NCBI RefSeq assembly: GCF_003633685.1
Contig: NZ_RBKT01000001.1
Location: 2,852,001-2,916,000, forward strand
Length of the DNA stretch: 64,000 nt
From: Micromonospora pisi
GTDB taxonomy: Bacteria > Actinomycetota > Actinomycetes > Mycobacteriales > Micromonosporaceae
Direction of reading: 5' to 3'
Position 1 is the first letter of the stretch. Every line of letters starts with the position of its first letter. The notes beneath the pieces were generated by a model, which was not told the DNA's origin, ran no database searches, and worked only from the letters and a program-made list of their open reading frames with translations. This document shows, in pieces, positions 46,140 to 56,000 of the stretch. A program made the translations under genes and the position numbers.

Positions 46140-47036
46140 ATGACCCGACTGATCCTCACCCGGGGGCTGCCCGCCTCCGGCAAGACCACCTTCGCCCGCA
46201 AACTCCAGCCGGGCGTGGTCCGGGTCAACCGCGACGACCTGCGCCGGATGCTGCACGGCACCCGCCTTTTCACCCAGTGGGCCGAGGGGCAGGTGACCGC
46301 CGTGCAGCGGGCCCAGGTCGAGGCGCTGCTCCGGGCCAAGGTCGACATCTGCATCGACGACACCAACCTGCGGTCGAAGACCGTACGGGAATGGGCCGAG
46401 CTCGGCGCCCGGTTCGACGCCACCCTGGAGGTGCACGACTTCACCGACGTACCGGTCGACGAGTGCGTACGCCGTGACGCCGACCGACCGGAGCAGGACC
46501 GGGTCGGCGAAGAGGCGATCCGGCGCATGCACGAGCGTTACCTGGCCGGGCGCAACCTGCCCCTGCCGGTGCCGTACGTGGCCCCGGGCGGCCCGGCCAC
46601 CGTCTACCAGCCGACCCCGGACAAACCCGAGATCGTGCTGGTCGACATCGACGGCACGGTGGCACTGATGGGGGCCCGCAGCCCGTACGACATGAGCCGG
46701 GTCGGTGACGACCTACCGAACCCGTCGGTGATCGCCGCGGTCCGGGCGATGCACTCGGCCGGCTACGGCATCGTCTTCTGCTCCGGTCGGGACGACTCCT
46801 GCCGCGCGGAGACCGAGGCCTGGCTCGACCTGCACGTGGCCGTGCCGTACCTGGGCCTGTTCATGCGTCCGTACGGCGACAGCCGCAAGGACGCGGTGGT
46901 CAAGCGGGAGATCTTCAAACGGGAGATCCATCCCCGTTACCAGGTGGTCGGCGTCTTCGACGATCGGATGCAGGTGGTCCGGATGTGGCGCGACCTCGGC
47001 CTCACCGTCTTCCAGGTCGCCGACGGCAACTTCTGA
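46140..47036 (+). CDS. T4 Pnkp-like polynucleotide kinase / 3'-phosphatase
   Basis: A 298-residue bifunctional end-healing enzyme. The N-terminal kinase has Walker A GLPASGKTT (9-17), the catalytic segment VNRDDLRRML (Asp33 and Arg) and the lid RDADRPEQDRVGEEAIRRMH. The C-terminal HAD phosphatase has VLVDIDGTVALM (Asp169/Asp171), VFCSGRDDSCRAET, and VVGVFDDRMQVVRMWRDLG. The domain order and even the end (VFQVADGNF) match T4 Pnkp. It would remove 3'-phosphate or 2',3'-cyclic phosphate and add a 5'-phosphate, preparing ends for the ligase. It follows the ligase with a 3-bp gap. Hairpin copy 3 follows directly. Confidence 0.9.
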   Translation: MTRLILTRGLPASGKTTFARKLQPGVVRVNRDDLRRMLHGTRLFTQWAEGQVTAVQRAQVEALLRAKVDICIDDTNLRSKTVREWAELGARFDATLEVHDFTDVPVDECVRRDADRPEQDRVGEEAIRRMHERYLAGRNLPLPVPYVAPGGPATVYQPTPDKPEIVLVDIDGTVALMGARSPYDMSRVGDDLPNPSVIAAVRAMHSAGYGIVFCSGRDDSCRAETEAWLDLHVAVPYLGLFMRPYGDSRKDAVVKREIFKREIHPRYQVVGVFDDRMQVVRMWRDLGLTVFQVADGNF

Positions 47037-47042
47037 GGCGGT

Positions 47043-47095
47043 GTAAGGAAGGGCCCCTTGTTAACGCTATGCGTTAACAAGGGGCCCTTCCTTAC
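47043..47095. repeat. Dispersed hairpin repeat, copy 3 (bidirectional terminator-like)
   Basis: Perfect 25-bp arms (47043-47067 and 47071-47095) with a TAT loop. It is the longest of the three copies. It lies between the convergent RNA repair operon and rho, 7 bp after one stop and 11 bp from the other, so it can act on both strands. Confidence 0.9.
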
Positions 47096-47105
47096 ATGCG
47101 GTGGA

Positions 47106-49130
47106 TTACTCCCCCGGGGTGGACTTCGCGATCTGCATCAGGAACTCGATGTTGGTACGGCTCTGCTTGAGCCGGTCCAGCAGCAGGTCCAGTGCGGCCT
47201 GCGAGTCCAGCGAGTGCAACACCTTGCGGAGCTTGTGCGTGATGGCCAGCTCCTCCGGCGCGAGCAGAATCTCTTCCTTACGCGTACCGGACGGGTGGAT
47301 GTCGATGGCCGGGAAGACCCGCTTGTCGGCGATCTTCCGGTCCAGCTTCAGCTCCGCGTTACCGGTGCCCTTGAACTCCTCGAAGATGACCGTGTCCATC
47401 ATGGAGCCGGTCTCCACCAGGGCGGTGGCGAGGATGGTCAGCGAGCCGCCGTTCTCGATGTTGCGGGCCGCACCCAGGAACCGCTTGGGCGGGTAGAGCG
47501 CCGTCGAGTCGATACCACCGGACATGATCCGGCCGCTGGCCGGCGCCGCCAGGTTGTACGACCGACCCAGCCGGGTCACCGAGTCGAGCAGGACGACCAC
47601 GTCGTGGCCGAGCTCGACCAGGCGCTTGGCCCGCTCGATCGCCAGCTCCGCGACGGTGGTGTGGTCCTGCGGCGGCCGGTCGAACGTGGCCGCGATGACC
47701 TCGCCCTTGACCGAGCGCTGCATGTCGGTGACCTCTTCGGGCCGCTCGTCGACCAGCACCACCATCAGGTGGCACTCCGGGTTGTTGTGGGTGATCGCGT
47801 TGGCGATCGCCTGCAACACCATGGTCTTACCCGCCTTCGGCGGGGAGACGATGAGCGCCCGCTGGCCCTTGCCGATCGGCATGACCAGGTCGATGACCCG
47901 GGTGGTGAGGATGTGCGGCTCGGTCTCCAGGCGGAGCCGTTCCTGCGGGTAGAGCGGGGTCAGCTTGTAGAACTCCGGCCGCCGCTTCGCCTCGTCCGGC
48001 TCCATCCCGTTGATCGTGTCGAGCCGCACCAGCGGGTTGTACTTGTCCCGGCGCTGCTCACCGTCACGGGCCGCGCGGACCGCGCCGGTGACCGCGTCAC
48101 CGCGACGCAGGCCGTACTTCTTGACCTGGGACATCGACACGTAGACGTCGTTCGGGCCGGAAAGGTAGCCGGTGGTCCGGACGAAGGCGTAGTTGTCCAG
48201 CACGTCGATGATGCCGGCGACCGGGACGAGCACGTCGTCCTCGTTGACCTGGGGCTCGCGGCCACCGGTCGTCTCGGTGCCCTCCGGCCGGTCGTTGCGG
48301 CCCCGACGGCGGTCGCGGAACCGGCTACGACGGCTGCGACGGCCACCGCCCTCGCCGTCGTCGTCCATGTCGTCGTTGCGGTCGTTGTTGCGGTCGCCGT
48401 TGCGGTCACTGCCGCGTTCGACGTTGCGCTCGTTGTTCCGGTCTCCGTTGCGCTGACCGCGCTCGGCCCGGTCGTTGCGCTCGCCCCGTTCGGCGCGGTC
48501 ACCACGTTCGGCGCGCTCGCCCCGGTCACCACGCTCGGCCCGGTCACCACGCTCGGCCCGGTCACCACGCTCGGCGCGCTCGGCCCGGTCACCGCGCTCG
48601 GCCCGGTCACCACGGTCAGCCCGTTCCCGGCCACCACGGGCCTCGCCCCGCTCGGCCCGATCGGCCCGCTCAGCGGTCTCCGCCGCCGGCTCCTCGGCCT
48701 TCGGCTCGGCAGTGGTGGTGGTGGCAGCGGTCGCCGCGGCGGCACGGTTGGACCGACGAGAGGAACGCTCACGCCCGGTCGGCTCGGCGGTCGCCGGCTG
48801 GGACTCGTCCGCGCCACGCCGCTCGGCGGTGTCGCGCACCTCGGCGCGTACCTCTTCGCGCGCCGGAGCGGCCGCGGCCGCGACCTCGGCCCGGGGACGC
48901 GGCGGGCTACCCGCGGCAGCGCCGCCCTGTCGCTCGGAGATCGCGCTGATCAGTTCGCCCTTGCGCATCCGGGCGGTACCGGAGATGCCGAGCGACGCGG
49001 CCAGGCTCTGCAGCTCCGGCAGCAGCATCGCCGACAAGCCGGTGCCAGTCCGGCGGCGACGGACGGGACCCGCGGTGGCTTCGCCAGCGACGTTGGAAAC
49101 ATCCGACGTCACGTCGGTGGTGTCGCTCAA
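47106..49130 (-). CDS. rho: Transcription termination factor Rho with long Arg/Asp/Glu/Asn-rich insertion
   Basis: A 674-residue hexameric RNA-dependent ATPase. The N-terminal Rho domain (about 28-66) is followed by a low-complexity insertion (about 68-295). The insertion includes Arg-rich repeats of the form AERGDR (about 153-226) and then an Asn/Asp-rich part. After it come the RNA-binding domain with [20 protein letters not shown] and the motor with [17 protein letters not shown] (Walker A), [20 protein letters not shown] and [20 protein letters not shown]. Such insertions are known in actinobacterial Rho and add RNA-binding capacity. TTG 49130 has AAGGA with good spacing. Transcribed from the long leader at 49131-49426. 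Confidence 0.95.
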   Translation of the reverse strand: MSDTTDVTSDVSNVAGEATAGPVRRRRTGTGLSAMLLPELQSLAASLGISGTARMRKGELISAISERQGGAAAGSPPRPRAEVAAAAAPAREEVRAEVRDTAERRGADESQPATAEPTGRERSSRRSNRAAAATAATTTTAEPKAEEPAAETAERADRAERGEARGGRERADRGDRAERGDRAERAERGDRAERGDRAERGDRGERAERGDRAERGERNDRAERGQRNGDRNNERNVERGSDRNGDRNNDRNDDMDDDGEGGGRRSRRSRFRDRRRGRNDRPEGTETTGGREPQVNEDDVLVPVAGIIDVLDNYAFVRTTGYLSGPNDVYVSMSQVKKYGLRRGDAVTGAVRAARDGEQRRDKYNPLVRLDTINGMEPDEAKRRPEFYKLTPLYPQERLRLETEPHILTTRVIDLVMPIGKGQRALIVSPPKAGKTMVLQAIANAITHNNPECHLMVVLVDERPEEVTDMQRSVKGEVIAATFDRPPQDHTTVAELAIERAKRLVELGHDVVVLLDSVTRLGRSYNLAAPASGRIMSGGIDSTALYPPKRFLGAARNIENGGSLTILATALVETGSMMDTVIFEEFKGTGNAELKLDRKIADKRVFPAIDIHPSGTRKEEILLAPEELAITHKLRKVLHSLDSQAALDLLLDRLKQSRTNIEFLMQIAKSTPGE

Positions 49131-49426
49131 TGGATTCCTTCCCTCGATAAGGCCGGGGCTACCCGGGATCGACTAACAAGGTGGCCGGGCGGCCTCGGTA
49201 CACCCGCCTCGCGTCGCGCGTAACGGGAGTCTTAACACAGCAGCCGGTTTTCCCGACTCACCAACGTCGGTGAGCAGTCTTCGCCGTCTGCGGCGACCGG
49301 TTGGAAAAACTGCGGTGCGGCGTGGGCCTAGGCAAGGGTGAGACGGGCTAACCGCCGAAAGCTTCGGGGGTGCACCGACCCGCAGGAGATCGCATGCTTC
49401 GCGGCTGTGCTAAGTCTAGAGCGTAA
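49131..49426. other. Leader of rho / gap to thrB
   Basis: A 296-bp noncoding stretch between thrB and rho on the same strand. It includes a stretch near 49208-49230 with CGTAACGGGAGTCTTAACAC and a TGCTAAGTCTAGAGCG word near 49408. Rho is autogenously regulated in other bacteria through its leader, so a regulatory leader is plausible. No defined element was recognised. Confidence 0.4.
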
Positions 49427-50470
49427 TCAACTCTTCCGACCTGCGGCAACAGGGTCCCGCTCGGCGTGTCCAAGTCTAACCCTATCAACCAGGGCGCCGG
49501 TCACGTCTACTGGCAACAACCGAACCGACCAGCCGATTCCCGGGTCGAACTCCTCCGGCACCGTGGACAGGGCCAGCACGGTCGGACCGGCCCCACTGAC
49601 CACCGCCGCCACACCTGCCTCTCGCAACGCCGTGACCAGGGCGGCTGTTCCAGGCATGCCGGTCGCCCGGTAGTCCTGGTGCAACCGATCCTCGGTGGCG
49701 GGGAAGAGCAGCGACGGGTCCACGGTGAGCGCGTGCACGAGCAGTGCGGCCCGTCCGGCGTTACGCGCCGCGTCGTGGTGCGGCACCGTGGCCGGCAACG
49801 CCGCCCGGGCCACCGCCGTGAGCCCACGTTCCTCCGGTACAAAAAGAACGGGCGTGACGGCGGCGGACGGCCGCAGCGTGACCGCACGTGCCCCGTCAGC
49901 CGGGTTCGTCACAGCGGCATCAGCGGCATCAGCGGCCTCAGCGGCCACTGCGTTCACACTCGCCACGCCGGCCATGCCGGCCACGGCCGGAGCGGTGGTT
50001 TCGGTCCAGGCGATGGTGAAACCGCCGAGCAGGCAGGGCGCCACGTTGTCCGGGTGTCCCTCGATCTCGGCCGCCAGCCGCAGCGCGCCCGCGTCGTCGA
50101 GCCGGTCCGCGCCGTCGGCGACCAGCGCCCGCGCCAACTCGACACCCGCGACGATCGCCGCCGACGAGGAACCTAGGCCACGGGCCTGCGGTATGCCGTT
50201 CACGCAGTCCAACGCGAGTCCGCGCGGCTGACCGCCGAGCAGGTCGAAGGTGGCGCGCATGGCCCGTACCACCAGGTGGGTGTCGTCGTCGGGGAGTTCG
50301 CCGGCACCGGCGCCGGTCACCGTGACCTGGCAGCCGCCAGCGGTCACCCGGGCGCTGACCTGGTCGTGGAGCGCGAGCGCCAGGCCGAGCGAGTCGAAGC
50401 CCGGTCCGAGGTTGGCGCTGGTCGCGGGCACTCGGACCCGGACCGGCTCGGAAACGAAGGACAACCCCAT
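49427..50470 (-). CDS. thrB: Homoserine kinase
   Basis: A 347-residue GHMP kinase that phosphorylates homoserine in threonine synthesis. The ATP-binding motif is GIPQARGLGSSSAAIVAG. The N-terminal motif VRVPATSANLGPGFDSLGLAL and the C-terminal GAGPTVLAL are conserved. Around residues 177-186 there is an Ala-rich insert encoded by a 9-bp repeat (near 49915-49947). It is normally followed by thrC in the same operon order; here they are separated by a 6.5-kb block at 50471-56950. Start ATG 50470. Confidence 0.93.
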   Translation of the reverse strand: MGLSFVSEPVRVRVPATSANLGPGFDSLGLALALHDQVSARVTAGGCQVTVTGAGAGELPDDDTHLVVRAMRATFDLLGGQPRGLALDCVNGIPQARGLGSSSAAIVAGVELARALVADGADRLDDAGALRLAAEIEGHPDNVAPCLLGGFTIAWTETTAPAVAGMAGVASVNAVAAEAADAADAAVTNPADGARAVTLRPSAAVTPVLFVPEERGLTAVARAALPATVPHHDAARNAGRAALLVHALTVDPSLLFPATEDRLHQDYRATGMPGTAALVTALREAGVAAVVSGAGPTVLALSTVPEEFDPGIGWSVRLLPVDVTGALVDRVRLGHAERDPVAAGRKS

Positions 50471-50551
50471 CCGGTCATGCTAGAGCGGGCGGCCGGCAGG
50501 TCTGCCGGACGCCCGCAGGGTGATCAGCATTCGGACGGCGGTTCGCCGTTG

Positions 50552-50758
50552 CTACTCGTCAGGGTCGGCCGGCGCCGGCGGTACGGCGTCGTCCGGCTGC
50601 GCCGGCTGTCTCGGTTGCCGCCCGACGCTGCGCAGTGCCAGCCGTAGGGCGTACTCGATCTGGGCGTTGACGCTTCGTAGGTCGTCGGCGGCCCACTTGG
50701 CGATCGTGTCGTACACCTGCGGATCGAGTCGGAGCAGGAGTTTCTTGCGTTCGGCCAT
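50552..50758 (-). CDS. Arc-like ribbon-helix-helix protein
   Basis: A 68-residue protein. The first 45 residues (ERKKLLLRLDPQVYDTIAKW, DDLRSVNAQIEYALRLAL) have the pattern of an Arc/MetJ ribbon-helix-helix DNA-binding domain, with the strand LLLRL and the SVNAQIEYALR helix. A Pro/Gln-rich tail follows. It lies 14 bp downstream of the SPFH gene on the same strand, an association that I recognise in other actinomycetes. It may repress its own operon through the 12-bp palindrome at 51650. Confidence 0.7.
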   Translation of the reverse strand: MAERKKLLLRLDPQVYDTIAKWAADDLRSVNAQIEYALRLALRSVGRQPRQPAQPDDAVPPAPADPDE

Positions 50759-50772
50759 CAGCCGGACCGCCT

Positions 50773-51630
50773 CTAGCTGTAGAGAGACCCGGCGTTGACC
50801 ACCGGCTGGGCTGCCCGGTCTCCGCAGAGTACGACGAGCAGGTTCGCCACCATCTGCGCCTTGCGTTCCTCGTCCAATTCGACCACGTGCTCCTCGCGGA
50901 GCCGCTCCAGGGCATTGGAGACCATGCCGACCGCGCCCTCGACAATCTTGAACCGGGCTCCGACGATTGCGCTCGCCTGCTGACGGGCGAGCATCGCCTG
51001 GGCGATCTCCGGAGCGTAGGCCAGGTGGGTGGTACGGGATTCGAGCACCTCGACCCCGGCCATTTCGGAGCGTTCCCGCAGTTCGTGGGTGAGTTCCTCG
51101 CTCACCACGGCGCTGTCGCGCAGGCTGGCCCGACCGGAGTCGTGTGCCTCGTACGGGTAGCTGGTGGCGAGATGGCGGACCGCCGTCTCGGCCTGGACTG
51201 CGACGTACTCGACGTGGTCGTCAACGGCGAAGACGGCCTTGGCCGCGTCGACCACCCGCCACACCACGACGGCCGCGATCTCGACCGGGTTGCCGTCGGC
51301 GTCGGAGACCTTCAGCCGGGCGGTTTCGAAGTTGCGTATGCGCAGCGTCACCTGGGTGCGGGCGGTCAGCGGCCAGGTCCAGTGGAAGCCGGCGTCCCGG
51401 ATGGTGCCAACGTATCGGCCGAAGAACTGGACCACCTGGGCGTTGTTGGGGTTGACGATGGTGAATCCGGTACCGATCATCGCGAGGACCACGACGTAGC
51501 TGGCCGCGCCGGCGATCACCGCCGCATCGCTGGCCCCGGTGGCGGCGATGGCACCGGCCGCCGCGCCGGCGAGCAGCACCAGCAACGCGACCATGGCGAA
51601 TCCGGACATTCGGTAGACCACTCGCTCCAT
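50773..51630 (-). CDS. SPFH/flotillin-stomatin-like membrane protein
   Basis: A 285-residue membrane protein. Two N-terminal hydrophobic helices span about residues 9-62, then an SPFH domain follows ([72 protein letters not shown]). The C-terminal part is helical ([20 protein letters not shown]) and should form coiled-coil oligomers. Such proteins organise membrane microdomains. ATG 51630 has AAGGAG in good position. It leads a two-gene operon with the ribbon-helix-helix protein and is preceded by a palindrome. Confidence 0.85.
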   Translation of the reverse strand: MERVVYRMSGFAMVALLVLLAGAAAGAIAATGASDAAVIAGAASYVVVLAMIGTGFTIVNPNNAQVVQFFGRYVGTIRDAGFHWTWPLTARTQVTLRIRNFETARLKVSDADGNPVEIAAVVVWRVVDAAKAVFAVDDHVEYVAVQAETAVRHLATSYPYEAHDSGRASLRDSAVVSEELTHELRERSEMAGVEVLESRTTHLAYAPEIAQAMLARQQASAIVGARFKIVEGAVGMVSNALERLREEHVVELDEERKAQMVANLLVVLCGDRAAQPVVNAGSLYS

Positions 51631-51649
51631 GACATCTCCTTAGTAGCAA

Positions 51650-51661
51650 AGTGATATCACT
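51650..51661 (-). promoter_or_regulatory. Palindromic operator candidate before the SPFH gene
   Basis: AGTGATATCACT is a perfect 12-bp palindrome, 19 bp upstream of the SPFH start codon and next to its ribosome binding site. Its centre lies 25-26 bp before ATG 51630, where promoter and early transcript sequence would be. A natural candidate for binding by the ribbon-helix-helix protein encoded in the same operon. The palindrome is seen directly; the link is inferred. Confidence 0.5.
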
Positions 51662-51710
51662 AAGATAGCGATCCATCGACCGTGGAGCAAGGCGGAACGA
51701 ACGGCGACCG

Positions 51711-52958
51711 CTACCCGACAGCGTCCGCCGGCACGACGGCGTCAGCATTGGAGAGGGAGAGCCGGCGGGTGGCGATCCGCCAGCCGATCGCGTACACCAG
51801 GGTGACCAGGCCACAGCCGGCGAGCACCACCCGCTCGTCAACGTGGTCCACCACCGCGGCGACCGCGAGCTGGCTGATCGAGATGGCGAACGTGGCCAGC
51901 ATCAGGTCGGTGGCGAAGACCCGGCCGCGCAACCGGTCGGGCACCTCGCCCTGGAGCGCGAAATTGGAGAGCACCCAGTTGCTGCCACCGGCGAAGTGGG
52001 CGACGAAGACCAGCGCCAGGACCAGCGGGAACCAGTTGACCACCGACGCGCCGAGATAGGCCAAACCGTAGCCGGACATCGACAGCGCCAGCCCCGGCAG
52101 CAACCAGGACCGCCGGTTCAGCACCCGACGCATCAGCACCGGACCGGCGACCGACCCGGCGCCCCGAGCGGCGAAGAGCAGCCCGGCGCCGACCGCACCC
52201 ACCCCGTACACGCCGGCCAGCAGCGGGAAGACGGTGAGCACGCCGTTGCCCAGCCCGACCGCCGACTTGACCGTCACCAGGGCCCGCAGCCGTGGCCGGG
52301 CGGAGATGTAACGCAGCGCCTCACCCAGCGCCGCCCAGCCCCGCTGTGCCGGCTCGGCGTGGTCGCGGGGCACCTGCAACGGGCGGCGGATCAGCGTGGC
52401 CAGGCCGGCGGCCACGGCCAGTGCCGCCGCCGCGATCCAGAAGCAGGCGTACGGACCGACGGCCTGGCTGAGCACCCCGCCGAGCGAGGCCCCGACGACC
52501 GCCATCGTGCCCCAGGCGGCTCCGGCGACCGCGTTGCCGGCCGCGAGATCCTCCGGCGCCAGCACGTTCGGCAGGGCCGCCTGTGCGGCAGGCGAGTAGA
52601 ACGCCTTCGACACCGCCACCGCGCCGACCGCGACCAGGGCCAGCCAGGCGGTGCCGGCATCGCGTACCGCGAGCAGCAGCAGGATCGCCACCAGCGCGCA
52701 CAGGTTCGCCACCATCATGATCTTCTTGCGGTCGAGCCGGTCGGCGATCATGCCGCTGTACGGCAGCATCAGCGCGGTCAACCCGGTGTCGACGGCCAGT
52801 ACCAGCGCGCCCCATACCCCACTGCCGGTGAGCTGTGGCAGCAGCACCAACAGCGGCACCATGACAAACCAGTCGGCACCAAAGACCACAAGTTGCGCGC
52901 AGAACAGGTTCCGGAAGTCACGGTTTCGGGCGAGGACCCGCAGTGGAGACGACGACAC
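51711..52958 (-). CDS. Major facilitator superfamily exporter
   Basis: A 415-residue protein with about twelve hydrophobic helices. The motifs are GMIADRLDRKKIMM (loop 2-3 motif A type) and VPDRLRGRVFATDLM (loop 8-9 counterpart). Its start (MSSSPLRVLARNRDFRNLFCAQLV) and pattern match the enterobactin/drug exporter group of the MFS. Substrate unknown. It lies in the block that separates thrB from thrC and has its own spacing of about 80 bp to the SPFH operon. Starts at ATG or GTG near 52958. No regulator is adjacent. Confidence 0.8.
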   Translation of the reverse strand: MSSSPLRVLARNRDFRNLFCAQLVVFGADWFVMVPLLVLLPQLTGSGVWGALVLAVDTGLTALMLPYSGMIADRLDRKKIMMVANLCALVAILLLLAVRDAGTAWLALVAVGAVAVSKAFYSPAAQAALPNVLAPEDLAAGNAVAGAAWGTMAVVGASLGGVLSQAVGPYACFWIAAAALAVAAGLATLIRRPLQVPRDHAEPAQRGWAALGEALRYISARPRLRALVTVKSAVGLGNGVLTVFPLLAGVYGVGAVGAGLLFAARGAGSVAGPVLMRRVLNRRSWLLPGLALSMSGYGLAYLGASVVNWFPLVLALVFVAHFAGGSNWVLSNFALQGEVPDRLRGRVFATDLMLATFAISISQLAVAAVVDHVDERVVLAGCGLVTLVYAIGWRIATRRLSLSNADAVVPADAVG

Positions 52959-53057
52959 GTTCCCGGACCCTACTCCCGCACCGAACCCGGAAACGCGTCG
53001 TCCCGGACCAATGGATCATCGGCCCGGGACGACGCTGTGCTGACGCCTGGTTGACGC

Positions 53058-56000
53058 CTACTCGGTCGGCGGCAACGGCGAACGCTTGGTCCGCGGCAGC
53101 CGCAGCACCTCGAACTGGTCCGTACCGTCGATCAGCGCGCCGGACGGCCGAGCGGCCGGTTCGGAGGCGGAGGTGCCCGCCGCCGGAGCGGAGGTGGCCG
53201 CCGACGATCCGGCCCCCGCCACACCCGCTCCGACCAGCACCGGCTCCCGCTCCAACCCGGTCGGGGCGATGTCGCCCACGCCCTGGCCGCGCCGCTGTCG
53301 GCGCCGCTCCTTCCGGCCCTCGACCATCGTGTAGAGGGTCGGCACCAGCAGCAGCGTGAGCAGGGTGCTGCTGAGCAGACCACCGATCACGACCACGGCG
53401 AGCGGCTGGGAGATGAACCCGCCCTCGCCGGTCAGGCCGAGCGCCATCGGCAGCAGGGCGAAGATGGTCGCGATGGCGGTCATCAGGATCGGCCGCAACC
53501 GCCGCCGGGCCCCCTCGACCACCGCGTCCTGAACGCTCAGTCCCTGTTCCCGGTACTGGTTGATCAGGTCCAGCAGGACGATCGCGTTGGTCACCACGAT
53601 GCCGACCAGCATCAGTGCCCCGATCAGCGCCGGCACGCCCAGCGGCGTACCGGTGACCAGCAGCAGGATGATCGTGCCGGTGGCCGCGAACGGGATCGAG
53701 ACCAGCAGGATCAGCGGCTGGATCAGGCTCCGGAAGGTCGCCACCATGATCACGAAGACGATCGCGATCGCGGCGAGTACGGCAAGTCCCAGGTCAGCGA
53801 AGGCGTCGGCCTGGTCCGCGCTGACACCGCCGAGGGTGAAGGTCGCCCCCGGTACGTCCAGCGCGTCCAGCTTCTTGGTCAGCTCGGCGCTGGTGGCACC
53901 GAGGTTCGCACCGGTGGCCGTACCGGTGACGGTGACGCTGCGTTCGCCGTCGATCCGGGTCACCGAGACCGGACCGGCCACCTCGTTGACCGTGGCGAGG
54001 TCACCGAGCTTGACCGGGCCGACCGGGAGCGCCTTGAGCTGGTCCACCGTGGCCGGAGCGGCACCGAAGCGGAGCACCACGTCCTGCTGGTCGTTGTCGA
54101 AGGTGACCTGTCCGAGCGGGCTGCCCCGGAACGACTGCGCGACGAGCTGCCCGACGGCCGCCTCGGAGAGCCCGAACTGGGCCGCCTTGGCCCGGTCCAC
54201 GGCCACGTCGATACGGGGCGCGCTGTCGGCCAGGCCGGACTCGATGTCCTCCACACCCGGGGTGTCGGCCATCGCCTGCCGCGCCTGCTCGGTCGCACGG
54301 GCCAGTACGTCGTTGTCGGACGCCTGCACGACCACCGCGACCTGGTTGGTCGACTGCCCGCCCCCGCCGAAGGTGATCTCACCGGCGTTGCTCAGCTTGT
54401 CGAACTCGGCCCGGAGGGTGTCCTTGAGCGGGCCGGCCTCGGTGCCCTCCTTCAGCGCGACGGAGAAGCTGGCGTTGGCCGCGCCGCCGCCGCCCTCCCA
54501 CGGGTTGCTCCCGCCCCCGGCGGTCACCTGGTACGTCTCGATTCCGTCGTGCCGGGCCAGGATCCCCTCGATCTGCTTGGCCGCCGCGTCGGTGGTGGCC
54601 AGGCTGGTGCCGACCGGCATCTTCTGGCTGATGCTGATCGTGTCCTGGCCGGAGTCGTCCAGGAAGTTGGTCTTGAGCTGGGTGGCGAGGCCACCGGTCG
54701 CGAAGAGCACCACCAGCCCGATCAGCAGCGTCGCCACCCGGCGCTTGGTGGCGAACCCGATCAGCGGCAGGTACGCCCGCTGCAACGGGCTACGCAGTTC
54801 CTTCTCCTCGGCCGCCGCCCGGACCGCCGCCTCGCCCTCGCCACCGGCTGCCGGCTTGAGGAACCAGTACGCCAGCACCGGGATGACGGTCAGCGACACC
54901 AGCAGGGAGGCGAGCAGCGCCACCGTGACGGTGATCGCGAACGGGGCGAAGATCTGCCCGACGAAACCACCGACCAGCGCGATCGGTGCGAAGACCGCGA
55001 CCGTGGTGAGGGTGGAGGCGGTCACCGCGCCGGAGACCTCACGGACACCGGTGATGATCGCGTCGCGCTTGTCCTCGCCGTACCCGAGGTGTCGTTTGAT
55101 GTTCTCCAGCACGACGATCGAGTCGTCCACGACCCGGCCGACCGCGATGGTCAACGCGCCGAGGGTGAGCAGGTTGAGCGAGTAGTCGCCGATCCAGAGG
55201 GCGATCAGCGCGACCAGCACGGAGAGCGGGATGGAAACCGCGGTGACCAGGGTCGACCGAACCGACAGCAGGAACACCAGGATGACCAGGACCGCCATCA
55301 CCAGGCCGAGCAGGCCCTCGGTGGTCAGGCTCTCGATCGACTTCTCCACGTACGGCGCCTGATCGAAGACCACCGCCATCTCGGAGCCGGACGCCTTGCC
55401 GAGGTCGGCGAGCTTCTCCCGGATCTCGTGCGAGATCTGCACCGCGTTGCCGTCCGGCGACGCGGTGACCTGGATGCCGAGGCTCTCCTTGCCGTTGGTC
55501 CGGGTGAACGCGGTCGCCGGGGCGACCTGCTGCTCGACGGTGGCGATGTCGCCGAGCTTGGCCGGGGCGGCACCGGGGTTGGTCGGGCTGACGAAGATGC
55601 CGCGCAGTTCCTCGATGGTGGCGATCCGGGAGCCGATCTGGACCGTACGCGCCTGGGCGCCCTCGACCAGGGTGCCGGCCGGGATGGCGACCCCGTTGGC
55701 CTTGAGAGCGGTGCCGATGGCGGTCGGCGCGATGCCGGTCGCGGCGAGCTTGGCCGGGTCGGGAGTGATCACGACCTGCTGCTCGGGGGCACCGGTGACC
55801 TCGACCGTGCGTACCCCGTCGATGCCCTCGAGTTCGGGTACGACCGTGGTCCGTAGCCGCTCGACCAGGGCCTGCTTGTCCCCGTTACCGCTGGCGGCGA
55901 GCACCACCGCCGGCAGGTCGTCGGTGCTGCCGGCGAAGACCAGCGGGTCGACGCCCTCGGGCAGCTGGGTGCTGATCCGGTTGAGCGCCGTCTCCATCTT

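Noticed and set aside
48450-48675. Tandem DNA repeats inside rho as a possible CRISPR-like array
   Set aside because: The units are short, in frame, translated as AERGDR and lack spacers, so they are a protein repeat.
47058-49223. A 721-codon open frame on the plus strand opposite rho
   Set aside because: It is a shadow of the repetitive Arg/Asp-rich rho coding sequence read backwards. It gives low-complexity Val/Thr/Gly runs and has no family pattern.
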